From: Mauremys mutica
Taxonomy: Eukaryota; Chordata; Testudines; Geoemydidae
Assembly (NCBI RefSeq): GCF_020497125.1
Contig: NC_059094.1
Location: 3,885,733 to 3,949,732, forward strand
Reading direction: 5' to 3'
DNA: 64,000 nucleotides
Shown: piece by piece, positions 30,044 to 41,479 of the stretch
Layout: the number at the start of each line of letters is the position of its first letter
Position numbering within the stretch: the stretch's first letter is position 1
Translations under genes and position numbers: made by a program
The notes under the pieces: generated by a model
Told to the model about the DNA's origin: nothing
What the model saw: the letters and a program-made list of their open reading frames with translations, nothing else
The model's database searches: none

Positions 30044-32521
30044 TTGTCCCGTCGGCATAGTAAAGCCACCTCCCTGAGCGGCAATAGCTGTGTGGACGTG
30101 AGAAGCTCGCCCATCGACATGGCAGGGTTAGGTCAGTATTTCAATTATCCCCATATTGACTGGGAACATTTCACTTCAGGACGAAATGCAGAGATAAAAT
30201 TTCTCGATACTTTAAATGACTGCTTCATGGAGCAACTGGTACGGGAACCCACAAGGGGAGAGGCAACTCTAGATTTAATCCTGAGTGGAGCGCAGGAGCT
30301 GGTCCAAGAGGTAACTATAGCAGGACCGCTTGGAAATAGTGACCATAATACAATAGCATTCAACATCCCTGTGGTGGGAAGAACACCTCAACAGCCCAAC
30401 AGTGTGGCATTTAATTTCAAAAGGGGGAACTATACAAAAATGAGGGGGTTAGTTAGACAAAAGTTAAAAGGTACAGTGACTAAAGTGAAATCCCTGCAAG
30501 TTGCGTGGGCCCTTTTTAAAGACACCATAATAGAGGCCCAACTTCAATGTATACCCCAAATTAAGAAACACAGTAAAAGAACTAAAAAAGAGCCACCGTG
30601 GCTTAACAACCATGTAAAAGAAGCAGTGAGAGATAAAAAGACTTCCTTTAAAAAGTGGAAGTCAAATCCTAGTGAGGCAAATAGAAAGGAGCACAAACAC
30701 TGTCAACTTAAGTGCAAGAGTGTAATAAGAAAAGCCAAAGAGGAGTTTGAAGAACGGCTAGCCAAAAACTCTAAAGGTAATAACAAAATGTACTTAAAAA
30801 ACATCAGAAGCAGGAAGCCTGCTAAACAACCAGTGGGGCCCCTTGACGACCGAAATACAAAAGAAGCGCTTAAAGACGATAAAGTCATTGCGGAGAAACT
30901 AAATGGATTCTTTGCTTCAGTCTTCACGGCTGAGGATGTTAGGGAGATTCCCAAACCTGAGCTGGCTTTTGTAGGTGACAAATCTGAGGAACTGTCACAG
31001 ATTGAAGTGTCACTAGAGGAGGTTTTGGAATTAATTGATAAACTCAACATTAACAAGTCACCGGGACCAGATGGCATTCACCCAAGAGTTCTGAAAGAAC
31101 TCAAATGTGAAGTTGCGGAACTATTAACTAAGGTTTGTAACCTGTCCTTTAAATCGGCTTCAGTACCCAATGATTGGAAGTTAGCTAATGTAACGCCAAT
31201 ATTTAAAAAGGGCTCTAGAGGTGATCCCGGCAATTACAGACCGGTAAGTCTAACGTCGGTACTGGGCAAATTAGTTGAAACAATAGTTAAAAATAAAATT
31301 GTCAGACACATAGAAAAACATAAATTATTGAGCAGTAGTCAACATGGTTTCTGTAAAGGGAAATCATGTCTTACTAATCTATTAGAGTTCTTTGAAGGGG
31401 TCAACAAACATGTGGACAAGGGGGATCCGGTGGACATAGTGTACTTAGATTTCCAGAAAGCCTTTGACAAGGTCCCTCACCAAAGGCTCTTACGTAAATT
31501 AAGTTGTCATGGGATAAAGGGGAAGGTCCTTTCATGGATTGAGAACTGGTTAAAAGACAGGGAACAAAGGGTAGGAATTAATGGTAAATTCTCAGAATGG
31601 AGAGGGGTAACTAGTGGTGTTCCCCAAGGGTCAGTCCTCGGACCAATCCTATTCAATTTATTCATAAATGATCTGGAGAAAGGGGTAAACAGTGAGGTGG
31701 CAAAGTTTGCAGATGATACTAAACTGCTCAAGATAGTTAAGACCAAAGCAGATTGTGAAGAACTTCAAAAAGATCTCACAAAACTAAGTGATTGGGCAAC
31801 AAAATGGCAAATGAAATTTAATGTGGATAAATGTAAAGTAATGCACATTGGAAAAAATAACCCCAATTATACATACAACATGATGGGGGCTAATTTAGCT
31901 ACAACGAGTCAGGAAAAAGATCTTGGAGTCATTGTGGATAGTTCTCTGAAGATGTCCACGCAGTGTGCAGAGGCGGTCAAAAAAGCAAACAGGATGTTAG
32001 GAATCATTAAAAAGGGGATAGAGAACAAGACGGAGAATATAGTATTGCCCTTATATAAATCCATGGTACGCCCACATCTCGAATACTGTGTACAGATGTG
32101 GTCTCCTCACCTCAAAAAAGATATTCTAGCACTAGAAAAGGTTCAGAAAAGGGCAACTAAAATGATTAGGGGTTTGGAGAGGGTCCCATACGAGGAAAGA
32201 TTAAAGAGGCTAGGACTCTTCAGCTTGGAAAAGAGGAGACTAAGGGGGGATATGATAGAGGTATATAAAATCATGAGTGATGTTGAGAAAGTGGATAAGG
32301 AGAAGTTATTTACTTATTCCCATAATACGAGAACTAGGGGTCACCAAATGAAATTAATAGGCAGCAGGTTTAAAACAAATAAAAGGAAGTTCTTCTTCAC
32401 GCAGCGCACAGTCAACTTGTGGAACTCCTTACCTGAGGAGGTTGTGAAGGCTAGGACTATAACAATGTTTAAAAGGGAACTGGATAAATTCATGGTGGCT
32501 AAGTCCATAAATGGCTATTAG
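30044..32521 (+). CDS. CR1 ORF2 (partial endonuclease + RT), chimeric start
   Basis: CR1 ORF2 proteins nick target DNA and reverse-transcribe the element RNA at the nick. Residues 1-32 come from the host MITE; CR1 begins at Phe33 (30140). Residues 33-105 are the end of the endonuclease domain (SDHN at 99-102); the N-terminal catalytic half is missing. The RT domain spans about 340-620: SPGPDGIHP (339-347), [33 protein letters not shown] with catalytic Asp near 469, [11 protein letters not shown] (524-534) and FADDTK with Asp 557-558. The C-terminal region ends [13 protein letters not shown]. All 825 codons are open, suggesting recent insertion. Without the endonuclease N-terminus it should not retrotranspose on its own. 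Whether it is transcribed is unknown. Confidence 0.88.
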   Translation: MSRRHSKATSLSGNSCVDVRSSPIDMAGLGQYFNYPHIDWEHFTSGRNAEIKFLDTLNDCFMEQLVREPTRGEATLDLILSGAQELVQEVTIAGPLGNSDHNTIAFNIPVVGRTPQQPNSVAFNFKRGNYTKMRGLVRQKLKGTVTKVKSLQVAWALFKDTIIEAQLQCIPQIKKHSKRTKKEPPWLNNHVKEAVRDKKTSFKKWKSNPSEANRKEHKHCQLKCKSVIRKAKEEFEERLAKNSKGNNKMYLKNIRSRKPAKQPVGPLDDRNTKEALKDDKVIAEKLNGFFASVFTAEDVREIPKPELAFVGDKSEELSQIEVSLEEVLELIDKLNINKSPGPDGIHPRVLKELKCEVAELLTKVCNLSFKSASVPNDWKLANVTPIFKKGSRGDPGNYRPVSLTSVLGKLVETIVKNKIVRHIEKHKLLSSSQHGFCKGKSCLTNLLEFFEGVNKHVDKGDPVDIVYLDFQKAFDKVPHQRLLRKLSCHGIKGKVLSWIENWLKDREQRVGINGKFSEWRGVTSGVPQGSVLGPILFNLFINDLEKGVNSEVAKFADDTKLLKIVKTKADCEELQKDLTKLSDWATKWQMKFNVDKCKVMHIGKNNPNYTYNMMGANLATTSQEKDLGVIVDSSLKMSTQCAEAVKKANRMLGIIKKGIENKTENIVLPLYKSMVRPHLEYCVQMWSPHLKKDILALEKVQKRATKMIRGLERVPYEERLKRLGLFSLEKRRLRGDMIEVYKIMSDVEKVDKEKLFTYSHNTRTRGHQMKLIGSRFKTNKRKFFFTQRTVNLWNSLPEEVVKARTITMFKRELDKFMVAKSINGY

Positions 32522-32728
32522 CCAGGATGGGTAAGAATGGTGTCCCTAGCCTCTGTTCGTCAGAGGATGGAGATGGATGGCAGGAGGAAGATCACTTGAT
32601 CATTGCCTGTTAGGTTCACTCCCTCTGGGGCACCTGGCACCTGGCCACTGTCGGTAGACAGATACTGGGCTAGATGGACCTTTGGTCTGACCCGGTACGG
32701 CCGTTCTTATGTTCTTATGTTCTTATGT
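30140..32728 (+). mobile_element. CR1, TTCTTATG-tail lineage, 5'-truncated, 2.59 kb
   Basis: It begins at TTCAATTATCCCCATATTGA within the endonuclease domain and ends in a 3' UTR with GGTCTGACCCGGTACGGCCG and about three TTCTTATG octamers. It is flanked by TCAGTAT at 30133-30139 and 32729-32735, a perfect 7-bp duplication. Its tail octamer and 3' UTR differ from the ATTCTATG copies, so it is a separate CR1 lineage shared with 10866-11334. Confidence 0.92.
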
Positions 32729-32954
32729 TCAGTATAACTACATTGCTCAGGGGTGTGGACGTAGTTATACTGATATAGGTCTGTAGCGTAGACCAGACCT
32801 CAGAGAGACCCCAGAGGGTGTAACCCTTTGTTTATGGTATTACAACCTGTGCTCTCAGAGGCCGGAGCTGGTGGGAGTGGCTTTCCCAGCAAAAGGCAAA
32901 TTCCAAAGGGGACTGGGGCGCATGCATAGCTAGTGAGGGGAATGAGAATACACT

Positions 32955-34037
32955 GAGGCCTTGGCTACACTTTAGAGTTACTGTGCTGGTGGTGGCTTTA
33001 TAGCACTGTAACTCACTCCCCGTCCACACTGGCAAGGCACATACAGCGCTGTATCTCCGTGGCTACAGCGCTGCTTGTACTCCACCTTTCCGAGAAGAAT
33101 AAAGAGTATAGCGCTGCTGCTGCAGCACTGGGGCACCAGTGTAAACAGGGAATAATCTTACTACACTGTGACTGACCTCCGGAAGCTTCCCATAATCCTT
33201 TTAAGTGAAGATTACTCCCTTTGTTTTGTTATGATGCCTCTCTTTGTTTTGTTGTGAACTCCGGGCTCTCAGAGCTGCTTTTCAAAAAAACAAACACAGC
33301 TCCCGTTTGCTGTGAATGAGCAGAGGCAGGCAGAGGGCTCCCTTTGGAACGCCCGCAGCTAGTGTTTGCTTGAAGAGAGGGGGAGGGAGGGGGCTTGAGG
33401 AGAGAAGCGGCATGGCGCGCGGGAGGGAGGGAGCGGGGGTCCGTTTCAGGGAGGCTGCTTATCAGCTGCTGTTTGCTTTCAGTGAGTGAGAGAGGGGTGG
33501 TGGAGGGGGTCGGAACTTGCAAGGCAGCTGCTGACAGAGTGTTGGCTCCAAAAATCCACTCTCTCTCCCCCCCACGCTCCCTGTCACACTCAGGGCCGGC
33601 TCCAGGCACCAGCATTCCAAGCTGGTGCTTGGGGCGGCATTCTGCAAGGGGCGGCAGTCCCTGTGTTCTAAACAGAAGCTGCTGCCGAATTGCCGCCGCC
33701 GCGGAAACGCACCTGCCGCCCTAAAGGCGCACGGACTGCCCCCGCTATCCGGCGGCAATTCGGCCGCTGCTTGGGGCGGCAAAAACTGTAGAGCCAGCCC
33801 TGGTCACACTCCACCCCACCCTCCCTCTTTTGAAAAGCACGTTGCAGCCACTTGAACGCTGGGATAGGTGCCCATAATGCACCGCTCCCAATGCCACTGC
33901 AGATGCTGCAAATGTGGCCACGACAGTGCGCTGGTAGCTATCAGTGTGGCCAGACTGCAGCGCTTTCCCTACTCAGCTGTACGAAGACAGGTTTAACTCC
34001 CAGCGCTGTACAGCTGCAAGTGTAGCCATGCTCTGAG
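32955..34037. mobile_element. Larger MITE-like element, about 0.87 kb plus nested insert
   Basis: The left end GCCTTGGCTACACTTTAGAG and the right end read inward GCATGGCTACACTTGCAGCT form imperfect inverted repeats. CTGAG lies near both junctions, a possible short duplication. Interior words recur as inverted pairs (CAGCGCTG several times). A hAT MITE is nested at 33591-33802. Short ORFs inside are not genes. Confidence 0.6.
33591..33802. mobile_element. hAT-type MITE, 212 bp, nested
   Basis: It starts CAGGGCCGGCTCCAGG and ends, read inward, CAGGGCTGGCTCTACA. It is flanked by GTCACACT at 33583-33590 and 33803-33810, a perfect 8-bp duplication. The interior contains CGAATTGCCGCCGCCGCGG and an inverted GGCGGCAATTCGGCCGC. 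No coding capacity. Removing it restores one GTCACACT in the outer element. Confidence 0.93.
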
Positions 34038-34544
34038 CTATTCTCAGTAGCTGCAGGTTCTGGCACATGTTGCTTGGAACAGGGACATGATTCTCCTGCC
34101 ATTCAAGAAATAACCTGAATCATTAATCACACTATCTCCCTGCTAATGCGCTCAGGAGAATCTAGCAGTCAGGGGTTGCTTTGGCAGGAGCCAGCCTTAG
34201 CTGTTAAAACCTGGCACATGTTGGTTAAGCAAATGTTTTTTTCCAGCATTTGAGGAGGTGCTGTGCATGGTCAAGCTAGAAAGGGAACATTCCAGAACAT
34301 CCCAACAGCATGGCCCTGCCCCGAAGAGCTCCCTGTCCACAGGGAGAGGTGGAGAACGAACAGATACCAGACTAACAAAAGGGTGGGGAGGGAGAATGGA
34401 TCCTTGCTTAGCTATATCACATGGCTGTAGCCTAGCTGAGAGGTGAGGAAGGCATGAAGACCTGAGACTGGGGAGGAGACTCTTGGCCAAGTGAAGATGG
34501 TAGAAAGATGGTACCACAATGCAACAACCTGGGCATGAAACCTT

Positions 34545-34930
34545 CAGCACATAGGAAACGGCAACTAATACAAAACACTGCAGCACATCTCAGCAAGACG
34601 GCTTGTGCGAGCATATCATACCTGTGCTCCACTCTCTACACTGACTTTCTGCAGGACGTTGAATCAAGTTCACGGTCTTGGTCCTTATCTTCAAAGCCCT
34701 CCAGGGCTTGGGCCCAGGGTATCTAAAATCGTGCTTGACGACTATGCTCCTCTGGCCCAATGGAACTCTCAGTAATAAGAGCAAAGCTTGTCTGTGCAGG
34801 AGCCAAGAACCGTTTCTTTGACTTGCCGTCTCTAATATAAACCTACAGCAACAGGGAAAACAAGACACTCCACTGCACACGCTTCTCCCTCTGGGGAGAG
34901 GCTGAGAGCCCAAACAGCAGGTGACAGGTG
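34545..34930 (+). repeat. Ancient LINE (L2-like) ORF remnant
   Basis: In the plus strand, conceptual fragments RKRQLIQNTAAHLSKTA and FKALQGLGPGYL-like (shifted frame) recall the LQNSAARL...FKALNGLAPSYL segment near the C-terminus of L2-clade LINE proteins. Several frameshifts. Low-confidence fossil. Confidence 0.4.
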
Positions 34931-35109
34931 TATAGTCACAGCGCTCATCACACTACTGGTAGGTGCTCGGATACTAGGGTGATGATTATGATGTGAACAC
35001 CGCTATAGAATAGAATAGACAGGGGCATGTTATCCTCCCGGCCTCCTGGACAACCTGGGTGCAAACTGAGTAGCTGCCGCTTTGATGAGCTGATTGTCAC
35101 CTTCTGGTC

Positions 35110-35420
35110 CAGGGGTCGGCAACCTTTCAGAAGTGCTGTGCCGAGTCGTCATTTATTCTCTCTAATTTAAGGTTTTGTGTGTCAGTCATACATTTTAACG
35201 TTTTTAGAAGGTCTCTTTCTATAAGTCTATAATCTATAACTAAACTATTGTTGTATGTAAAGTAAATAAGGTTTTTAAAATGTTTAACAAGCTTAATTTA
35301 AAATTAAATTAAAATGCAGAGCCCCCCGGACTGGTGGCCAGGACCCGGGCAGTGTGAGTGCCACTGAAAATCAGCTTGTGCGCCGCCTTTGGCACGCATG
35401 CCATAGGTTGCCTACCCCTG
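35110..35420. mobile_element. hAT-type MITE, 311 bp
   Basis: Left end CAGGGGTCGGCAACCT; right end read inward CAGGGGTAGGCAACCT (15 of 16). It is flanked by TTCTGGTC at 35102-35109 and 35421-35428, a perfect 8-bp duplication. The interior is AT-rich with a GC-rich right third. This is a non-autonomous hAT element. Confidence 0.94.
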
Positions 35421-35428
35421 TTCTGGTC

Positions 35429-36774
35429 CATCTTCTTGGTTTCAATGGCTGCCCCCTCAGACCCCAGCAGCCTCCTCTCTGGCCAGCGCACACCGTGCCA
35501 TGCAGCAGGGCATTACCTACCTACAGCTGCCAGCCTGTGGCTGAGGCCAGGTCAGGGCCGACTGGCCATTCTCTCCCTGCCAGGAGCAGGAGCCTTTTAT
35601 AGACTGCCCCTCTGTCAGGTGCTGATGGGCTCTGTGCTTCTGGGTGAGCCAACAGACCCTGTGTCTGAGTCCCTGAGGGGGCATGTGCATGGGGGTCACT
35701 GGGCCCTGTCTGGCCTCCATGTGCCTGCTGCTGTTTGCTGAATCTCTGCCCCTAGGGGAGTGGGGTGGGGGAAATGAAGCAAGGATCTAAGAGCCCACCC
35801 CCTGGTTTTGCAGAGTTGGGGTCAGTTGCTAGATCTCTGCTGCCCCTGTGCCCTGATCCGCGGCTGGGAGTAGTGGTGGCGGCGGCAGGTGTCCTGCTTT
35901 GAGTGGCCTGGGTTGGGGGCAAGTGGAGGGAAATTTTCTGAAGTGAAACCGGACAGGCTGAGTGCGAGGGGGGCGAAGGCCCAGGGACAGAATGTGCTGA
36001 GTGTAGCAGGAGGGACCTGCCCTTTGGGAATGTCAGTCTGGCATCTGTGAAGGGATAGGAGAGGGGAGGGAGGCTGTAGGGGGATGGGAATCTCGGAATG
36101 TGCTTAAACACAGCTGGAGGAGATATGAGACCAGAAACACATTCCTGCCTCCTGCGCTATACACAGCCCCTCATTGTTTTGCGAATGGAGTTGTGAGAAA
36201 CCCTAAGAGTGCAGGCGCAGACCCAGCTCCAAGTTCGCAGGACTTTGGGGCTTTGCACTGAGCTTGAAAACAAATGATTTTCTCCCCCTCAGGAGGGTGC
36301 AGTCCCTGCCTGGCCTGTGGACCCCGTCCTAGGCTCATCACGTGCCCAGGGAGCATGTCCCGCAATGTGCATGGGGCAGCCTGCTCCGGTTAGTCTGTGG
36401 AGATCCCCTGTCTTGATGCCCAGGCTCTCTCCTGTCCAATCACAGCTCCCTGTCTTCACCTGGGACTTCACCAGCATAAGGAAATGACACCTTCTTAACT
36501 GGGCCATGATGATACCAAGAGCAACGGAGAATTCCCGTGTGCCAGGGCCCCTGAACAGAACGGCTGGACTGGAGATTCCTCCCAGCACCCTCATTGACAC
36601 CCCTACATCCGGAGGTGCAGCGCTCTCCACTCAGGCTCTGCTACAGCACCAGGCTGCCTTGAGACGGAAAGACCTTGCAGATATTTGAGCCCATCCCTTG
36701 CCAGGCCAGCAAGCCTGCTAGAGGCATATAATTGCTGCTCTACCTGAGCGTACTAAGCTGGGCCTTTTCCATTT
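35429..36774. other. Unassigned sequence
   Basis: Overlapping ORFs up to 127 codons on both strands without family features. No named repeat. Confidence 0.35.
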
Positions 36775-36880
36775 CATAGAATCATAGAATCTCAGGGTTG
36801 GAAGAGACCTCAGCAGGTATCTAGTCCCACCCCCTGCTCAAAGCAGGACCAATTCCCAACTAAATCATCCCAGCCAGGCA
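36775..36880 (-). mobile_element. CR1 3' tail fragment
   Basis: CATAGAATCATAGAATCTCA through CCCCTGCTCAAAGCAGGACC to AATCATCCCAGCCAGGC. This is a minus-strand, heavily 5'-truncated CR1 of the ATTCTATG lineage. Confidence 0.9.
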
Positions 36881-39653
36881 TTTACTTCAGGCTCATTCAC
36901 ACTGTCTCACTTACGACAAAGTTCTCATTGTAGATCCCAAATCCACTCACTGCTCCATGAGATGCAGAGAGCAGCCCCAGTTCCTTGGGAGCTGGGACTA
37001 GAGCCCTGGGCCTTCATCCTCAGAAACATAGGCATGGTGCTCAAGCTAACTCCCTGTCAAGGGAGCAGCACTGTACTGTGCTATGCAGCCCCCAGAACAG
37101 AGTCTGGCTCAGCATTTGACTTATAATTTCCATACCTGAACTCATGTGACTCATCTCTTCTCTTCGGGGTCCCATGCCTACGTCAACCCCAGGTGACGCT
37201 CCTCAGTCTAGCTCGCCGAAGGGTGACAATTCCATTTCCTGACAATGTTTGTGGTTTCACAATTTGTGTTTGTTCTGCATTGGAGGAAAGCTGAGAACTT
37301 CTGAAAGGTTTTGCCACATGGAATTGTGTTGAAACGTCCAGTTTTGGACCAAAAAGGTTAGGTTTTCAGTTTGGGTCTCTCTCTCCGATCAGACGTGACC
37401 CTAGAGTCCACCCTGGATTTCAGAAACCGTCCAGTCAAAAACTTTGCCAAAATCGATGCCAGCTTTTATGAAACAGCATATTTACATAAAAAACATTAAG
37501 TCAAAACTGTTTCCACCAGCTCAACTCCTTACTGCTTGATTTCCAGTGACAATAGAGAGAAGAATGGCACCCCTCTGCTATGTACTAGTGACACAGACTA
37601 AGACGGGACCGTTAAATATTGACAGAATTTAAAAAAATTAAATTTTTTAAAAATAGTTTCCATGGATAATACTGATTTTATTTTAAAGATTTTTTTTCTA
37701 TTTTCATCAATTTAAATGTTTACAATTGTGGGAAATAATGAAGGGGGGGTCAGAAAATGGGGATCAGATGATAATTATTTAATGACAACAGATGTTGAGA
37801 TTCAAAAAGTTAAAGCTTTATAAACATTAAAACATAACAACATTACATATCAAAATATCCTTCAATCAGACTCAAAGTTCTCAAGCAGAATTTCTTACTA
37901 TGCCTATCTGTAAATTTCAATCCTTATCACTGGAAATATTTTCCCATGAGTTTATGTATGTACTGTGAAACTGATGTTTACCAACATTTACCAATAAAAA
38001 GTCAGTGATCCAAGACTAGATCTAAAGAAGGTATCTGAGGTCTGAGGTGGGACTTGTCTCTTCATTCTCAGTTTGTACAGCACCTTGCACAATGGATGCT
38101 ATGATAATACAAATAATAAATGATAATAATAATAGACATGTGTCACTGAGAGGAACCACTGGGGAATGACTCATGGTCTTGTATAGAAACTAACCCCAAT
38201 GTCTCTTTGTTTCTTGCATATCACTGTGGGGGAGGGTGGCAGGTGAAGAGAGGGATAATGCTTTGCAAGATGATAAAAAGAGGAGGTCTCTGCCCCTACA
38301 GTCTGTATTAGATCAAGGACCCAACAAAGAAAGATGCAGCAGATGCTATGTGTGGGTAAGGCAGGGAGAGAGGGGAAATGGCTGTAAACACAAAGACAGT
38401 CCTACTCTGTCTAGGAGGGGAAGGGGAGACGGGGAAATAAATATTCCCCCTGGAGTCCGGATCACTGGAGATTTGTTAGTAACATCTTCTGGTCTGCTAG
38501 GGCCAGATTCTAGTGGGTGTGAATCGACATCGCTTTGATGGGGTGATGCCAAGTTAGACCGTCTGAAGATTGGCCTCTTAGATTTTTATTTTGTAAGTGA
38601 CTATTTATATTTGTTATGTCAAATCCCACATTTAGAGTATTGATAAAGTTCAGGATTGGCTCCGGAGAGAGTTTGATGCTGGATTCCAGCTGAGATCTAG
38701 GCCAGGGTTGGAGTTCAGTTCAGTTTGAGTTTATCCAAAGCTGTTTGCCCAGATGGCACAAATAATCATATCTGAACGTAGCCCCCAAGTACCTCCCTGT
38801 CACCTCTGCTACCAACTCAGCATCTCAGCAGGAAATGCCCTATTGGCAGTCCTGAAAATGTCCTCTCCCCAGAAGCTTGCTAGAGTTACAGCCTCTGTCC
38901 CCCAAATGTTATATGCAACAGTGGCGAGCTTCAGCGGCAGTAACAATCTTATTGACTCTTCCTTACGTGTGAATGAGTTCCTGCCGATGTCCCAGGAGCA
39001 GAGGAAAAACATTTTGGGCACAACGCAGCAAAGGAGACTAGAGCATCCCCTTCCTGCCCCAATGAAGAGAGAGTGTCTGCCCCCAGCCTCCTCTCGCTCA
39101 CCCACCTATCTGCTGGGGGGTTCCCCAGACTTCAGAGCAGTTTGCTCCTGATTTACCCAGTGGGGATGAGAAGAGAAGCAGGCCCTATGTTCTTGGTGGT
39201 GAGAACACCAGCTCCCTGCACTGCTATACCCCTTGTCCATGCTCCTGTGTTGTATACGAAGGGAGCAAGGAAAGCGATGAGTGCACTGTGAGCTCCTGGT
39301 GGTCACAACAGTGTTTTTAGGCCATTGGTCTAGGGTTACATTGCACAGAAATGGAGCAGTCGTGCAGCTCCTGTGAGCAGTAATGTGTAACTTGACAACA
39401 GTTCCAGGGGTGATACTCCTGGAAGAGGTAACCCAGCTGACAGCCCAGCTCCCCAGCTTGGTTACCCTGTCACTCAGGCACAGCCCTTGCTAATAGAAGC
39501 ATCTTCATTCTGTTTCTTCTAACTATGTTCTGCATGGAATCTTTGCAGGAACGTGCTAGTCCTGAGTAACCTCTCATCTGGAAATGGTGTCTCAGGTCCA
39601 GGATGGAGTTTCTGGTCAAGGCCAGATAGACACCCCACGTCCCACAAGTCAGG
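36881..39653. other. Unassigned, partly AT-rich sequence
   Basis: 37440-38130 is AT-rich and ends in an AATAATAAATGATAATAATA microsatellite. Near 38080 there is a weak copy of the old LINE tail (CAGCACCTTGCACAATGG). ORFs at 38236-38538 and 38753-39151 (+) have no family features. No gene is supported. Confidence 0.35.
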
Positions 39654-39770
39654 GTGCTCACCTAGGATGTGGAAGCCTCAGGCTCCAATTCTTGCTCTAC
39701 ATGAATCAGTGTAGAGACTTGAACCTAGGTCTTCTCCATCCCAGGTGAGGGCCTGAGCCACTGGGATAAG
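39654..39770. repeat. tRNA-like fold-back SINE unit
   Basis: The plus strand begins GTGCTCACCTAGGATGTGGA with CAGGCTCCAATTCTTGCTC. The opposite arm, read on the minus strand, is GGCCCTCACCTGGGATGGAG with ACCTAGGTTCAAGTCTCT. The two arms are about 75% alike and face each other, each with A-box and B-box-like words. Confidence 0.55.
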
Positions 39771-39819
39771 TCTCCCAAGATCATCTGTTTCTGCTGTCCC
39801 ACTCTGTATAAATAAATAT

Positions 39820-40060
39820 TCAGGTACAGGGACCAGACCCTTGGTCTTCCACAGCCCACCTGAGTGCTCTAACCATTGAACTCTAGAGCAAGTGGCTTGC
39901 CCTTTCTGGTCCAATGAATGTTTGTTTATTGATACAAAGTGGAACAGCTTCAACAGAAGAGCTTGAGAGACCCCCACCCCAGAATAGTCTATAGCCTGGT
40001 GGTTCGAGCACTCACCAGGGGACATGACCAATTCGATTCCAATCATGTGCGCTGGGCTGT
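39820..40060. repeat. Second tRNA-like module pair
   Basis: The minus strand at about 39885-39830 reads AATGGTTAGAGCACTCAGGT. The plus strand at 39998-40050 reads TGGTGGTTCGAGCACTCACC with CCAATTCGATTCCAATC. Both are tRNA-like pol III boxes in opposite directions, as in the unit just upstream. Neither folds into a full tRNA. Confidence 0.5.
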
Positions 40061-41479
40061 TGGCTAGTCTGGGGCATGCGCCCTTTTGTTCTGCTTTTGG
40101 CAAAAAATAATTGCAAGGTCTTAGGGTTGATTTCATCCCAATACGGAATGGGGCAAATTTTCACAGGACAGGAAAACCGCATTACACTACATGAGGGTTC
40201 TGTGACTACAGGGGCAGTTTGAAGTGCCCATGTTATTCCATCATTATGATCAGCTGGGACAAAAAATTGCCTGACCCTGGATATTAAATTTCTGAAAGCA
40301 TCCATTTTTAGTTAATTTTAACTCTGCAACTAATTAACTTATGTTCTTGTAAATGCTCAGAATTTTCATTCCTTTCTCAGCAAGCAAGATGTGTACGTTT
40401 GGGGAGGCTAAGCTTGTATTCTGCATATCTTAACAAAGTGGTTGAACTCCTGCTTTAAGCGTAAAACCCAAGTCAGCTTTAACTATGGACCACAAGTGGC
40501 ACTTCCAGTATAACGTCATATACATTTTTATCCCAGAGCCTTTTAAAGCACCTTAAAAGCGTAGGCCTCATCCTGGCAAATACCTATGCACATCCTTAAC
40601 ATTGCACACTGAGTAATCTCATTGACTTCAGAGGAACTGTGTGTAAAGTTAAGCATTGTTCAAACCTTTGCAGGATCAGGGCTTTAGGCTGGGATTTCTG
40701 AAGGAGCCTAAGGGAATTAGGCCTGAATTTCAATGGAATATGAGTGCCTAACTCCCTTAGGCTCCTTTGGAACGCCAAGCCTTAATAGATTGGTTTAAAA
40801 ACTCCACATTGAGATCTGTTCCGCTACCAGTGCATGGGAGTGGAGGAGAGGTGGCAAGAAATGGTATTCAAGCGCACGGCAACATTATGCAGCAGTTTAG
40901 GTCAGGAAATGAAGGCAAAGCCTGTATCCAGTTGAGGCTGCAGGAGGAATTTAGGGCAGCGGAATGTCACTACTACCCTAGAGTTTGACCAGGCTTTCCC
41001 CAGCTTTGGCAAAATGTTCCATTATGTATCATTCTAAAGACTGGGAATGATCTATGAAGTTATTGAGTCCCTTCTTCTGGCAGGTGCTTGGTCAATAGAA
41101 ACCCTGCTGTTCCTAGACTCAGGAGGCTTGAATCAGGCTGAGATCCCCTCTAGAAAACATGGGCCTCACACTCAAAGAATGTCCCAAACATGAAACCTCT
41201 CAGGATTAATTGGAGCATCGGTACCTCTGACCAGCTCCTCTGGCATTCCAGGGTGGCCATGGTGTTTGATGTGAAGTTAATATATCATTATTCTAAGGTG
41301 TTAGCCACCACACCAAGGCCAGACAGATGCCACAAGCCTTTCCACTGTCGTCGGCTCCCCACTCAGGCTGGGTGAGAGTTGGTCGGTTTTGGGGCCATGC
41401 TGAAGAATTCACATGGGCAACAACTAACATTTCTCATTTTCACATCCATTTTGTGGGGAAAAGTGAAAAAGAAGAACTG
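40061..41479. other. Unassigned sequence
   Basis: Mixed composition with short ORFs (97 codons or fewer). Nothing recognised. Confidence 0.35.

Larger units (their letters stand above)
29967..32800. mobile_element. MITE split by a CR1 insertion
   Basis: The left piece (29967-30139) carries GCTGCATCAGCTCAGCTGCA and TCGGCATAGTAAAGCCACCT. The right piece (32729-32800) carries ACATTGCTCAGGGGTGTGGA and ends GTAGCGTAGACCAGACCT. Joined across the CR1, the word AGGTCAGTAT|AACTACATTGCTCAGG recreates the continuous MITE interior. The right end resembles the GTCTACACT class of termini. Confidence 0.7.
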
